DNA of 64,000 nt, from positions 62,001 to 126,000 of the forward strand of contig NZ_AUMU01000013.1 of assembly GCF_000430845.1 (NCBI RefSeq), given 5' to 3'. The notes beneath the pieces are model-generated. The model saw only the letters and a list, made by a program, of their open reading frames with translations, was not told the DNA's origin and searched no databases. Every line of letters starts with the position of its first letter. The stretch's first letter is position 1. Shown one piece after another: positions 52,431 to 61,509 of the stretch. Origin of the DNA: Chryseobacterium gregarium DSM 19109. Its GTDB lineage: Bacteria; Bacteroidota; Bacteroidia; Flavobacteriales; Weeksellaceae. The position numbers were made by a program, and so were the translations under genes.

Positions 52431-53975
52431 TTATTTAACAATTAATTTTTCAGTATAATTTCCCCCATTTCCGGTATAGGTTTTTACAAAATATACTCCT
52501 TTGACCAGATTCTCAATATTGATTTCCTGAGTATTTCCTTTTTTCAAAATCAAACTTCCTTTAGCATCATAAACTTCAACTTTCTGAGCGGTATCACTCA
52601 AATAAACCACAGAGGTTGCCGGGTTAGGGTAAATTGATTTTTTCCTGTCCTTAAAATTTTCAGAAGTGCCCAGCTGGAACGGAGTGGTACTGATTTTAAA
52701 AAGCCCTTTCTGTGTTGCTGTTTCAGCATGAATATACAAATGGTTGTTATACGCGATCATAGGAGCCCCATATTGATTGATTTCGGTGAATGTATTATCC
52801 GGCAGAATAGGGATTGTATTGGCAGATGTTCCATCCGAAGTATAAATATTCAAGTCCCAGTTACCCGGATTGTTATTGTTCACTTTCACAGAATAGATAG
52901 TATTGTTGAATACAATAGGAGACCAGCGGCTTATTCCTTCAGGTCCCGGGTTGATATCTTTCAGCAGGCTTGTTCCAGCAACGGTTCCGTCTGTTTTCCA
53001 TACTTCGCCTCCATAAGCTGAAGTATATACAATATCATATGCTGCATTATTATATACTAACGGAGATGAAGAAATAAAGGGAATACTGGTTAAGGTCGGT
53101 GCATTGGTTCCGTTTGATACATGCAGGCCATTGGTATTGGCCATATAGATATTCCCGTTCAGTACAAAAGGTAATCTTACCTGAGAATTGTAAGTGGTAA
53201 GGGCATCAAACAGAAAACCTGCATTGGCAGTATTTGAGGTCAGGTTTACAGAAGCGAATTTAAAAGTATTATTGGCTACCAGAAGATAAACCAGGTTATC
53301 ATTGATTTTTGTAACGTTATGGATGAATATGCTTACATTAATCGGTGTGTAAGGGGCTGTATATAAATTCGTACTCACAGCAGGATCGGTAAGCTTTTCA
53401 ATCCTTCTGTAATTGGCTAAGAAATATAACTCGTTATTGTATTCATAAAAACCTCCCATATCATAAACGTCAATGGTATTGCCTGCTCCGATTTTGAACT
53501 CGCTGACTACTCCTGTTGTTAAATTCTTCACATACGTTTTTGATGAATTGTAATTATAGAACAGATAATTTTTGAATATATAAAAATTCTCACAATAAGG
53601 AGCTTCGGCAGTAGTAATATTGGTGGTAAGATCAAGCTTAAACAAAGAGCTACCGCAATTGAAATAAATAAAGTTCTGGTAAAACATCAGATTACGCGGT
53701 CTTGCGAAAAAATAGCTAGAAGATGCCATTGCTGAAGACGTAAATACAAACACCTCATTATTATCAAGATTTACCCTTGTCAGCTGGTACCTTTGGATAC
53801 CGTTGATTACCTTTGTGGTATAACAGTATAGAAAATTATCTTTCTTCAAAATAGGAATCATAGCCTGGTCTGTTCCGTCAAGTCCGGAGTCTGCAGGTGA
53901 AGGTATCCAAGTTATGGATTGAGCAAAAATATTCAGTGAAAAAATAATCAATAAAAGGAATAATTTTTTCTTCAT
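52431..53975 (-). CDS. Type IX secreted protein with C-terminal sorting domain
   Basis: The 514-residue protein has a signal peptide (KKLFLLLIIFSLNIFAQ), a middle part of repeated beta-strand units with YLLVANN, YNNAAYDIVY and WKTDGTVAGTSLLKDINPGPEG typical of ELWxxDG-type propeller proteins, and a T9SS type A sorting domain at the end (KSIYPNPATSVVYLSD through GNYTEKLIVK). It would be exported across the outer membrane by the T9SS. It is alone on the strand. Confidence 0.92.
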   Translation of the reverse strand: MKKKLFLLLIIFSLNIFAQSITWIPSPADSGLDGTDQAMIPILKKDNFLYCYTTKVINGIQRYQLTRVNLDNNEVFVFTSSAMASSSYFFARPRNLMFYQNFIYFNCGSSLFKLDLTTNITTAEAPYCENFYIFKNYLFYNYNSSKTYVKNLTTGVVSEFKIGAGNTIDVYDMGGFYEYNNELYFLANYRRIEKLTDPAVSTNLYTAPYTPINVSIFIHNVTKINDNLVYLLVANNTFKFASVNLTSNTANAGFLFDALTTYNSQVRLPFVLNGNIYMANTNGLHVSNGTNAPTLTSIPFISSSPLVYNNAAYDIVYTSAYGGEVWKTDGTVAGTSLLKDINPGPEGISRWSPIVFNNTIYSVKVNNNNPGNWDLNIYTSDGTSANTIPILPDNTFTEINQYGAPMIAYNNHLYIHAETATQKGLFKISTTPFQLGTSENFKDRKKSIYPNPATSVVYLSDTAQKVEVYDAKGSLILKKGNTQEINIENLVKGVYFVKTYTGNGGNYTEKLIVK

Positions 53976-54320
53976 TTTTTTTAGTTTTATCGTTATATTA
54001 TATAGAATCAGCTAATTTATACATTTTCACGAAAAAACAAACCCGAATAGGTATTTCATTATTTTTTATCGTTTTTTGAAATTTTTTATAATTACATAGA
54101 TGAGATATTTAATTAATTTTATTGCTTTGCGTTAATTACCACTCAGACATTCAGTAGTTTATTTTAATAAAAAAGGAATCTGACTATTCAATCAATAATA
54201 AAACGCGAATGAACTGAGAAGGAAGATTTTAAAATTTATATTTTTGATTCATCTCAATTCGTAATATACACAGCCGCTTGAAATTTGCGAGGGGGTATAC
54301 ATAGTTTAAATTATAAGCCC
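53976..54320. other. AT-rich gap without a gene
   Basis: This stretch contains the upstream region of the T9SS protein gene and the terminator flank of the small gene at 54363. I find no open frame or repeat that deserves a call. Confidence 0.3.
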
Positions 54321-54356
54321 GGAAACAAAAGCTCCAAAGCCACGGGACTTTGGAGT
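54321..54356 (-). terminator. Terminator of the 73-residue gene
   Basis: CTCCAAAG and CTTTGGAG form a perfect eight-pair stem with an eight-base loop. Reading on the minus strand, a run of T follows the stem. It lies just after the stop codon at 54363. Confidence 0.7.
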
Positions 54357-54362
54357 GCGTTT

Positions 54363-54584
54363 TTAAAAACTGACCCTGATGTCGGCAGGCGTTTCCATCC
54401 TGATGGTAATCCTCGTAGACTCGTCAATAAGCTCAGGGTTTGCTGCCGCAAAGGTACCGTCTTCTTTCTTTTCCTGTACTTTAATGTCCCCGAAGTCGAC
54501 TTCGTCTTTGGGAATCTCGATGAAGTAAGCATTTGTTTCCTCATCATGGGTAAAATGTTCTTTTTTGAAATCAATAAATTGCAT
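54363..54584 (-). CDS. 73-residue acidic hypothetical protein
   Basis: The protein starts at MQFIDFKKEHFTHDEE and has a beta-strand-rich, acidic composition (NAYFIEIPKDEVDFGDIKV, TRITIRMETPADIRV). It has no cysteine and no signal peptide. A terminator follows directly, which supports a real single-gene transcript. I do not recognise the family. Two other open frames overlap it but have unlikely composition. Confidence 0.6.
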   Translation of the reverse strand: MQFIDFKKEHFTHDEETNAYFIEIPKDEVDFGDIKVQEKKEDGTFAAANPELIDESTRITIRMETPADIRVSF

Positions 54585-54845
54585 AGTGATAGGGTTTGTT
54601 TAAAATTAATGTTAGCAATAATTGTGACATTCTGTAATATCCATGATATAAAGAGTTTTTAGCCGGATCTGTTTTTACACAAATTTTCCTGCTCTATCAT
54701 TATCTAAAATGTATTCAGTACCGGTTTAGTATATGGCGTGATGTCGTTGCCTGTATACAGAATTAAACAAAGAGAAGAACATCTGCATAAATGCATCAAA
54801 GCACCTTTACAGGATTTCATTAAAGAGGCAGTGCTGCTGAAAATA

Positions 54846-55607
54846 TTAAATTTTTATGATATGCTTATAAAGTTTTAATACGTTCTTGATCCGGCGTTTT
54901 ACCATCATCCTGTGGTTGGCCTTAAGGATTCTGGTGAAACAGTATTCAGAAGCAATCCCTGAAAGCAAAGCATATTCAGAAGCTATGATTTTAATGGTTT
55001 CCGGATCATGGGTCAGCCTTGCAAAATTTTTAAGACGCTTATCGTTCTCAATATGCTCGTAAAAATTCATCCGGTTTAAATCTACAAGATAGATATGGTA
55101 GTCAGTGTTTTCCTTTATGATTAAAAAATTACCGGGGGAATTATCAATAAATTCTATGCCACCGTTGTGCAGGCGGTACATCACTGAAACATATTCTTTA
55201 ATGATTTTTTCCCGGTCAGGAAAAGAATAGTCCCCGAGGACGTCAGCTAAAGTGAATGCATCTTTTAACTGTTCGCTGATGTAATAGCTGGATGTCAGGC
55301 CGATAAAATCATGGTTTTCAACATATGCTATGGGTTTCGGGGTATGGAAATTCTTACTGATCAGCATCTGTGCATATTCAAAAGACCGCCTGGCTTTGGA
55401 TTTCCGGTAGAATTTATAAACATGCCGGTTGATGATATTGTGCTGCTTGAATGACTTGAAATTTAACGTAAAACCGTTGACCTCAAAAAATTTGATCACA
55501 TTCCTGGTGCCGGTGCCTATTAAGGTCCCGTCATTTTTAAACCGGTTTAAAATAGCCATGATGTCTTGTCTGTATTGCGGTACGTCTCCGGCAAAAATCA
55601 CTTTCAT
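54846..55607 (-). CDS. InaA/Kdo-kinase-like protein
   Basis: The 253-residue protein is a small protein-kinase-like fold of the lipopolysaccharide kinase (InaA/WaaP) type. A lysine in NFKSFKQ lies at the ATP-binding position, the catalytic loop FIDNSPGNFLI contains D155-x4-N160, and the metal-binding aspartate D176 lies in LVDLNRM. Such kinases phosphorylate Kdo or heptose in the lipopolysaccharide core. It follows a heptosyltransferase-type gene (12 bases apart), which fits a core-assembly pair. Confidence 0.85.
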   Translation of the reverse strand: MKVIFAGDVPQYRQDIMAILNRFKNDGTLIGTGTRNVIKFFEVNGFTLNFKSFKQHNIINRHVYKFYRKSKARRSFEYAQMLISKNFHTPKPIAYVENHDFIGLTSSYYISEQLKDAFTLADVLGDYSFPDREKIIKEYVSVMYRLHNGGIEFIDNSPGNFLIIKENTDYHIYLVDLNRMNFYEHIENDKRLKNFARLTHDPETIKIIASEYALLSGIASEYCFTRILKANHRMMVKRRIKNVLKLYKHIIKI

Positions 55608-55619
55608 AACGCTTCTTAT

Positions 55620-56672
55620 TTAAGGTTTAGGATCATTAAGGCTTTTAAGGATCAGTTCTGTGATACCTTGATGATCAACCCTGTTGGTATTGACCGAAAA
55701 GCTTTTATGGTTATAGGGTTGATAGCCTTTTTCATCCGTTACTGAAAACAAGCCGACGGTAGGCGTTCCCGAAGCGCTTGCCAGGTGCATGACCCCGTTG
55801 TCAGCAGCAATAAAAAGTGAGCAGGCTGCAATAAATGCGCCCATCTCACGGATATCCGTGCTGTAGAAAGAAGAGATGGTGAAATTGAGTCTGGATATGT
55901 TTTCCACCGGCAAGAGTTCAATAATATTATAATCGGGGAAAGCCTGTGCCAGCTTTCCGTAAAATCCTGCCCACCAGTCTTCCGGGTAGCATTTGTCTCC
56001 GGTAGCATTCGTAAACAGGCAGATTGTTTTTTTGTCGTTTTTTACCAGGTTGAATAATTTTTCCCTGCCGGCTTTTATTTCTTCATGATCCAGTTTAAGG
56101 TCAAGAGAGGGGAGCTGATGGGTAGGGCCATTGATTCCCAGCTGTACCAGATATTGTCTCAGGTTATAGATTGAATTTTTGGCAATATGCTGGTAATCGG
56201 CATGCCCTGAAGACAAGCTTTCATCAAAATCTCCGAACATCTTGTATTTTGAACGGGCAAAAAGGGTGGACAGTCTTCCGGATGACGACCCGTAATTGGC
56301 ATTAATCACCAGATCGTAATTTCTGGTCTTGATCACTGCCCAGCCTTTGACATAGTTGAAAATATTTTTAAACGGCTTTTTGGGAAGCTGGATGATTTTG
56401 TTGATATGGGTATAGTTTTTATAGATGTCAGGAGTGATCCCGCCTTTTACGAAAAGATCAATCTCACTGTCGGGGAACGTCGCAATCACTTCCTGTACCA
56501 GCGGCGTCAGCAATACTAAGTTACCTAACCGGTGATTAGGCCGGGTAATTAATATTCTCCTGATCGCAGTGTTTCCTCCATTACCTGCTTCTTCATTCGA
56601 TTTTCCTATGTTTTTAGTCAGATTGCGCATTACGGATCTTCTGACCCCGTTAATTCTCTTGTGAATGTTCAT
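55620..56672 (-). CDS. Glycosyltransferase family 9 (heptosyltransferase-like)
   Basis: The 350-residue protein has the GT9 pattern: ILITRPNHRLGNLVLLTPLVQEV at the start of the first Rossmann domain, CLFTNATGDKCYPEDWW, and the nucleotide-sugar-binding segment FIAADNGVMHLASASGTPTVGLFS. GT9 enzymes move heptose or related sugars onto the lipopolysaccharide inner core from a nucleotide donor. It is translated just before the InaA-like kinase. The first 35 residues before the fold are basic and may be an over-long start. Confidence 0.88.
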   Translation of the reverse strand: MNIHKRINGVRRSVMRNLTKNIGKSNEEAGNGGNTAIRRILITRPNHRLGNLVLLTPLVQEVIATFPDSEIDLFVKGGITPDIYKNYTHINKIIQLPKKPFKNIFNYVKGWAVIKTRNYDLVINANYGSSSGRLSTLFARSKYKMFGDFDESLSSGHADYQHIAKNSIYNLRQYLVQLGINGPTHQLPSLDLKLDHEEIKAGREKLFNLVKNDKKTICLFTNATGDKCYPEDWWAGFYGKLAQAFPDYNIIELLPVENISRLNFTISSFYSTDIREMGAFIAACSLFIAADNGVMHLASASGTPTVGLFSVTDEKGYQPYNHKSFSVNTNRVDHQGITELILKSLNDPKP

Positions 56673-56950
56673 GAACTGCAGGTTGATTTAAAGCTTATTA
56701 TCAGGGAGTAAATTTAATCTTAAAATGGCAAAAATTAATCAATCGATTGATTATAACCATTTATGATGATGATAGATGAAAGCAATAATACAATAAGTTT
56801 CAATCTATAAAATATAGCTCAGAATTTTTGGTCTTACAGAACATAGGATAATTGATTATCCGTAATTCGTCATCTCTATTAACTTGACGACACATAGAGC
56901 CCGGCTTGCATTTTTGATAATTGTTGAAAGTCATTCGTTTATTATTTTAA
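56673..56950. other. Gap upstream of the GT9 gene
   Basis: This stretch is AT-rich, with no open frame of note. It contains the promoter region of the GT9 gene and, at its downstream edge, the first part of the decayed regulator gene. Confidence 0.3.
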
Positions 56951-57423
56951 ATGAATAATATCAGACCGGTTTGACCGGCAGATCCTGGAAACTCCGAGTG
57001 GCAATTCCGGGCTGAGCTATGCTGAGATTGGCCGGATGATTTCCCTTTCGCCATCTGTAACAAAAGAGAGGATCCGGAATCTGACCGATGTGGGTAATCA
57101 AAAAGATTCGGTATAGAAGCAGATTACCGGAAACTGGGCTGCGGCTTACACGTGGTTATTAACCTGATGTTCATTCATGATGCTTTAAAGGTTCATCAAT
57201 AACCTGCCAAAATTCCCGGAGATCATACACGGTAAAAAAATGACCGGTGGGTATTGCATTATGACAGACTGTGCTGCGGGACAGTACCCATCTGGCCGAA
57301 ATGATCGACCGCCTGATCCTGTACGGAATACCGAGTATTTTCATTCAGCTGTCAGAAATAGAAGCCGGGAATTCTTTAAGGATTGAAAATCATCATTTAA
57401 TGGAAGGCGAGTTTTTCAGTTAA
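56951..57423 (+). pseudogene. Frameshifted Lrp/AsnC-type regulator gene
   Basis: Joining pieces from the three frames gives an ordinary Lrp/AsnC protein: DRFDRQILE, LSYAEIGRMISLSPSVTKERI (helix-turn-helix), FGIEADYRKLGCGLHVVINLMF, NLPKFPEIIHGKKMTGGYCIMT, and LAEMIDRLILYGIPSIFIQLS followed by a normal end and stop. At least four frameshifts and one internal stop break it. The last codons overlap the stop codon of the convergent HAD gene. It was once a complete regulator of about 150 residues. Confidence 0.85.
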
Positions 57424-58075
57424 GGATACTTCTGAGCTGTGCGACATCGGTCCTATGAAATTCATGTATGATCATATCGGCTTCATGGGCACAGATCCCT
57501 GTATTCCCAGGTGCATAGGCTGCGACTTTCATTCCTGCCGATCTGGCAGCAGCCATTCCCGAAGAAGAATCTTCAATGGCCAGGCATGCCGGATGGGCTA
57601 CCCCGAGTTTTTCTGCAGCCAGAAGATAGACTGCCGGGTCAGGTTTTCCTGCGCCTACCTCATCTGCAGATGTTACCGCATCGAAATAATGGGCAATTCC
57701 CAATTTATTTAAAACCACCGGAATAATCCTGGCCGGAGAATTTGTTGCCAGGCCGATTTTGATGCCGGATTGCTTTAGCGAGTCTATAAATACTTTAACG
57801 CCTGTTATTTCGGAATGTCCGGTATTGATGAGTTCAATCACCCTGTCAATGACCTGATCTTCTACCGCCTGATGATCGGCCTCATTCCATGGGAATTTCT
57901 CATACCAGAATGCGGTAACTTCCTTGGTCGTCATCTGCTGGGTCAATGCGGTGAATTCTGCCGAAACCCGTACACCCAGTGATCCGAATACTTCTGATTC
58001 TGCCTGTTTCCAGAATTTTTCAGAATCTATCAGGACACCGTCCATATCGAATATGACCGCTTTAAGATGTTTCAT
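57416..58075 (-). CDS. HAD-family phosphatase in the thiamin operon
   Basis: The start is at MKHLKAVIFDMDGVLIDSE (58075), overlapping the tenA stop as ATGA. The 219-residue protein has the HAD motifs: DMDGV with the nucleophile and acid aspartates, GLATNSPARI (motif II serine), K in GAGKPDP and EDSSSGMAAA (motif IV acids), with a beta-phosphoglucomutase-like cap. In other organisms HAD enzymes of this type hydrolyse thiamin monophosphate; the place in the operon suggests the same here. A substrate cannot be proven from the motifs. Confidence 0.88.
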   Translation of the reverse strand: MKHLKAVIFDMDGVLIDSEKFWKQAESEVFGSLGVRVSAEFTALTQQMTTKEVTAFWYEKFPWNEADHQAVEDQVIDRVIELINTGHSEITGVKVFIDSLKQSGIKIGLATNSPARIIPVVLNKLGIAHYFDAVTSADEVGAGKPDPAVYLLAAEKLGVAHPACLAIEDSSSGMAAARSAGMKVAAYAPGNTGICAHEADMIIHEFHRTDVAQLRSILN

Positions 58076-58725
58076 TGTTTCCAGATTTTTAAATGGTAAG
58101 CCGCTTCCCAAAATGAGTATTCCATTCGTGAAGAAGTTATGAATGCTTCCGTCATTCGCTCTCTTATGGCAGGAGTGGTCTCTGAAGCAACCCGGTCACA
58201 GATGCTGACTGCCTGCTCTACGGCATTGGCAAAGTCTTCCCCTCCGTACGTGTCAATCCATTTCTGGTATGGGTTATTACCAGACTGATGGCGGCGGCAG
58301 ATATGGTCTCCCACTTTTTTATAGATCCAGAAGCAGGGGAGCAGGGCTGCCATAGCAATCTCTACGGCGTCCAAAGCCGCTGTACTCTTGAGGAAATGGA
58401 CATAATGATGGCAGGCAGGCTGCATAGTTCCTTTATCAGTTAAGCCGAAATCCCTGAAATAGGATTCATGGAGCGCATTTTCAACGATTATGGCAGTTTC
58501 AGCATACTTCAGGTAGTTTAATGTATCCTTTACATCGTGTGCCCTTGCTGCAATTAATGCCAATGCCCTTCCGAAATGCTCAAGGTATAAAGAATCTTGG
58601 CCCATATAAAAACGGAATTTTTCTTCAGGCAGGGTGCCGTCAGCCAGTTCTTCAATAAAAGGCATCTGAAGGATAGATTGGTAGGTACCTTCAATGGGTT
58701 TCCAGGCAGATTCAGACCAGTTCAT
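58072..58725 (-). CDS. tenA: TenA-type aminopyrimidine aminohydrolase (thiaminase II)
   Basis: The 217-residue protein is a TenA with active-site residues D44 and Y47 (MGQDSLYL), C131 (LLPCFWIY) and E202 (SRMEYSFWE). TenA turns degraded thiamin pyrimidines back to HMP, a salvage step. It overlaps thiD by 14 bases and the HAD gene by four bases (ATGA), so the three are translationally coupled. Length is typical. Confidence 0.93.
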   Translation of the reverse strand: MNWSESAWKPIEGTYQSILQMPFIEELADGTLPEEKFRFYMGQDSLYLEHFGRALALIAARAHDVKDTLNYLKYAETAIIVENALHESYFRDFGLTDKGTMQPACHHYVHFLKSTAALDAVEIAMAALLPCFWIYKKVGDHICRRHQSGNNPYQKWIDTYGGEDFANAVEQAVSICDRVASETTPAIRERMTEAFITSSRMEYSFWEAAYHLKIWKQ

Positions 58726-59545
58726 TTTTAATTAGTTTTTGCGGGTTAAAAAAGTGGTTCAGCGGGCCGTTTCCTTTTCCGGTCACGACATCTTTTCCGG
58801 TGCTGATGGCTTCAAATACGTAGTCCTGTGCAAGCGCAACCGCATTGTATAATGCTTCACCTCTGGCAAGATAGGCAGCGATCGCTGAGGAAAGCGTACA
58901 GCCGGAACCATGGGTATTGACGGTTGCCAGTTTTTCAGTTTCAAAAGAATACTGCTTTCCGTTTTCGTCAAAAAGTAAAGAAGTAACGGTGGATGAGTCC
59001 TGATGCCCGCCTTTCAGCAGTATATTTTTGCATCCGTATGCTAAGATCTTGTCTCCTGCCGTCCGCATTTCTTCAAGGGTCTTTACATTCATGCCGGCCA
59101 GTATGGAAGCTTCGTCCATGTTAGGCGTGATGATGTCGGCAATGGGGAATAATTTTTCGGTAATGGCAATGATGGTTTCCTCTACGATCAGCCGGTCACC
59201 GCTGGTCGCCACCATCACGGGATCGAAAACAACGGGGATTTTCGGATATTTGCTTAAGGTCATTACAATGGTTTCTACCAGTTGCGGGGTATGCACCATC
59301 CCGATCTTGACGGCCTGCGGGAAAATATCATCCAGCACAGCTTCGATCTGATCGGAAACGGCTTCGACCGGGATAGGGTATATCTTTCTTACGCCCGTTG
59401 TGTTCTGGACCGGAAGCGCGGTAAGTACCGAGGTGGCATAACATCCAAGCGCCGAAAATGTCTTGATGTCGGCCTGAATTCCGGCACCGCCGCTGCCGTC
59501 AAAACCGGCAATCGTCATGACGGAAGGATAGGTATATTTTTTCAT
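58712..59545 (-). CDS. thiD: Hydroxymethylpyrimidine/phosphomethylpyrimidine kinase ThiD
   Basis: The 277-residue protein phosphorylates HMP and HMP-P on the way to thiamin. Motifs: AGFDGSGGAGIQADIKTFSALG in pieces at the N-terminus and TVNTHGSGCTLSSAIAA near the C-terminus, where the ribokinase-fold catalytic residue (here a cysteine-containing loop) lies. It overlaps thiE by four bases (ATGA) and tenA by 14 bases. There is no fusion to ThiE or TenA. Confidence 0.95.
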   Translation of the reverse strand: MKKYTYPSVMTIAGFDGSGGAGIQADIKTFSALGCYATSVLTALPVQNTTGVRKIYPIPVEAVSDQIEAVLDDIFPQAVKIGMVHTPQLVETIVMTLSKYPKIPVVFDPVMVATSGDRLIVEETIIAITEKLFPIADIITPNMDEASILAGMNVKTLEEMRTAGDKILAYGCKNILLKGGHQDSSTVTSLLFDENGKQYSFETEKLATVNTHGSGCTLSSAIAAYLARGEALYNAVALAQDYVFEAISTGKDVVTGKGNGPLNHFFNPQKLIKNELV

Positions 59546-60150
59546 TTCAGTATTTCATTTTTAAGTTCGTACGCTGCTTTCTCAGGATTTTCTGCACCGC
59601 AGACCGCCGAAACCACAGCTAAGGTGTCGGCTCCCGCTCTGATGATGGCCGCCGCATTGGAAGAATTGATATTTCCGATGGCCACCAGCGGCTTATGGGT
59701 GAGGGAGCGTATTTTCGACAGGCCGTCCAGTCCCCATTCCGTAACGGTATCTCTTTTGGTATCCGTACTGAATACGGGGCTGATGCCCAAATAATCTGAT
59801 ACGGCTGTATTTTCATTTTCCAGCTGGCTGAGGTATTCAATGGAATACCCGATCATTTTATCTTTAAAATACGGCTGGTTCCTCAGTATATGCGGTGCCG
59901 TATCATGATTTCCGACATGAATCCCCTTACATCCGGCTTCCCAGGCAACTTCAGCATGATCATTAATGATCAGCGGGATATTGTATTTGTCCGTTACCTC
60001 TTTTAACTTTAAGGCTTTATAGAGAAACGCGGCAGTCGAGTCATTTTTTTCGCGCAGCTGAATCACATCCACGCCTCCTGCAATCGATTGTTCCGCAACC
60101 TTGAGAAAATCTTTCCCCCGGCAGTCTTTTTCTGAAATCACCAGATACAA
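59542..60150 (-). CDS. thiE: Thiamine phosphate synthase ThiE
   Basis: ThiE joins HMP-PP and the thiazole phosphate to thiamin monophosphate. The 202-residue protein has the family motifs IQLREKN, PLIINDHAEVAWEAGCKGIHVG, GYSIEYLSQL in place of the usual GxS(T/C)H stretch, and PLVAIGNI followed by a phosphate-binding loop. The altered GYSIE segment is a modest departure. It lies 19 bases after thiM in the operon and is coupled to thiD. Confidence 0.92.
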   Translation of the reverse strand: MYLVISEKDCRGKDFLKVAEQSIAGGVDVIQLREKNDSTAAFLYKALKLKEVTDKYNIPLIINDHAEVAWEAGCKGIHVGNHDTAPHILRNQPYFKDKMIGYSIEYLSQLENENTAVSDYLGISPVFSTDTKRDTVTEWGLDGLSKIRSLTHKPLVAIGNINSSNAAAIIRAGADTLAVVSAVCGAENPEKAAYELKNEILK

Positions 60151-60169
60151 CAGGTAAGGAAATTAAGAG

Positions 60170-60973
60170 TTAACCTTCATGGTTATCCAGTTTTAAACGG
60201 TCAGAAAACTCTTCCTGCGTAATGGAATACAGATGATCAAGAAGGTAAACCTGCAGGCTTCCGGGGCCATTGCTTTGTTCAGCTGCCAGTTCTCCTGCAA
60301 TGCCCAAGAGGCTCATAGCAGCCACCACCGCTTCCGTTTTATTTCCGGTAACGCCGAGAAAAGCGCCGATCATTGCTGATGCCGTACAGCCGAGCCCGGT
60401 TACTTTTGTCATCATAGGATGGCCGTTTTTTAAAGAGATCTTTTGGCCTTTGCTGATAACGATGTCGGTTTCCCCTGAAATGCAGACCACCGAATGATGC
60501 TTTTCTGCAAGAGATTGTGCCGCCTCAACGGCTTCATTGCTTACGGCTGTACTGTCAACGCCTTTGGTAACGGCCCTGTTTGCTTTTGTCAGGGCGATAA
60601 TTTCAGAAGCATTCCCGCGGATTACCGGAGGGTCTAAAGACAGCAGCCTGCTCAGGACCTGATCCCGGTAAGGGGTTGCGCCTGCCCCTACAGGATCCAA
60701 TACCCAGGGTTTTTGCAGGTCGTTGGCCTTTTCTGCAGCAAGCAGCATGGCTTCTTCCCAGTATTCATCCACTGTGCCGATGTTGATGACCGATGCATTT
60801 GCAATAGCTGTCATATCTTTTACCTCTGATTTTGCATGGGCCATTATCGGGGATGCACCAATCGCCAGCAGTGAATTGGCGGTGGTATTCATCACCACAT
60901 AGTTGGTGATATTGTGAACGAGGGGAGCTGTACTCCTTACGCGGAGTATATGTTGCCAGAGTATAGTTTTCAT
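60170..60973 (-). CDS. thiM: Hydroxyethylthiazole kinase ThiM
   Basis: ThiM phosphorylates the salvaged thiazole alcohol. The 267-residue protein has PLVHNITNYVVMN at the N-terminus, APIMAHAKSE-like ASPIMAHAKSE, VLDPVGAGATPYR and VTGLGCTASAMIGAF. It is the first gene of the operon and lies just downstream of the TPP riboswitch. De novo genes (thiC, thiG, thiS) are not in this window, so this locus is for salvage. Confidence 0.95.
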   Translation of the reverse strand: MKTILWQHILRVRSTAPLVHNITNYVVMNTTANSLLAIGASPIMAHAKSEVKDMTAIANASVINIGTVDEYWEEAMLLAAEKANDLQKPWVLDPVGAGATPYRDQVLSRLLSLDPPVIRGNASEIIALTKANRAVTKGVDSTAVSNEAVEAAQSLAEKHHSVVCISGETDIVISKGQKISLKNGHPMMTKVTGLGCTASAMIGAFLGVTGNKTEAVVAAMSLLGIAGELAAEQSNGPGSLQVYLLDHLYSITQEEFSDRLKLDNHEG

Positions 60974-61041
60974 TTCTTATATTGTATGAATAAAAGCTTT
61001 AGGATACATCCGGAACAACGGCCACAGCGAATGTATGGCAT

Positions 61042-61125
61042 GTTGCTTTTCCCTACGCCGGTGTAAGCCGTATCAGGTTCAAAGGGACTGTCTCAATTCT
61101 TTTTCAGAATACCCCTAAAGCGTCA
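61042..61125 (-). promoter_or_regulatory. TPP riboswitch controlling the thi operon
   Basis: On the minus strand the leader of thiM contains the conserved parts of a TPP aptamer: GGGGTATTCTGAAAAAG at the start, TGAGACAGTCCCTTTGAACCTGAT, then CACCGGCGTAGGGAA closing the last helix. It lies 69 to 152 bases before the thiM start codon. Thiamin pyrophosphate binding should repress the operon. A clear terminator is not seen in the region down to thiM, so control of translation is likely. Confidence 0.93.
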
Positions 61126-61450
61126 TGTAAAAGTATTGAAAAATTTTCACCTGATCGGTAAAGCACGTTTAAATTTAGCATTGAAGCATATAAAATTTTT
61201 TAAAGGTTGTTTTTTTGAGTTTAAACGGGTTAAATGAAGGTAAGATCTGAGCGATTAAGTAATCTTCAGAAAATTATTTTTAAAGTAAAGTTGAACAGGC
61301 TCTTAAAGTGATGCAAATCACAAATTATCACTGAATTTAAAGACCTAAATTAATTCCCGAAACGGTTATTAATCTTCTATTATTATAGAATTGTTGTAAA
61401 AATCGTATGTTACAATATTTTGATTGTCAGTGTTTTGTGAATTTTTATTT
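61126..61450. other. Intergenic region between divergent thi and gntA-like operons
   Basis: This stretch holds the promoter of the thi operon on the left and the upstream control region of the YqcI-like gene on the right. It has two short inverted repeats, TTCTAT-TATT-ATAGAA (61375-61390) and TTGTAA-N10-TTACAA (61394-61415). No gene is supported here. Confidence 0.35.
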
Positions 61451-61472
61451 CTTGTGGTATGGGTACCACAAG
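61451..61472 (+). promoter_or_regulatory. Perfect palindromic operator before the YqcI/YcgG gene
   Basis: CTTGTGGTA-TGGG-TACCACAAG is a perfect nine-base inverted repeat, a classic dimeric repressor or activator site. A -7-like element (TAAACTTTG with one extra base in the spacer, 61486-61494) follows 13 bases later, and the ATG is at 61510. The site would overlap the -33 region. Confidence 0.6.
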
Positions 61473-61509
61473 ATGGTCCGTGGCATAAACTTTGCGAACT
61501 TAAATCAAT

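Noticed and set aside
54285..54662. 125-codon plus-strand open frame
   Set aside because: It overlaps the acidic 73-residue gene in antisense and reads through that gene's terminator. The minus-strand frame has the better composition.
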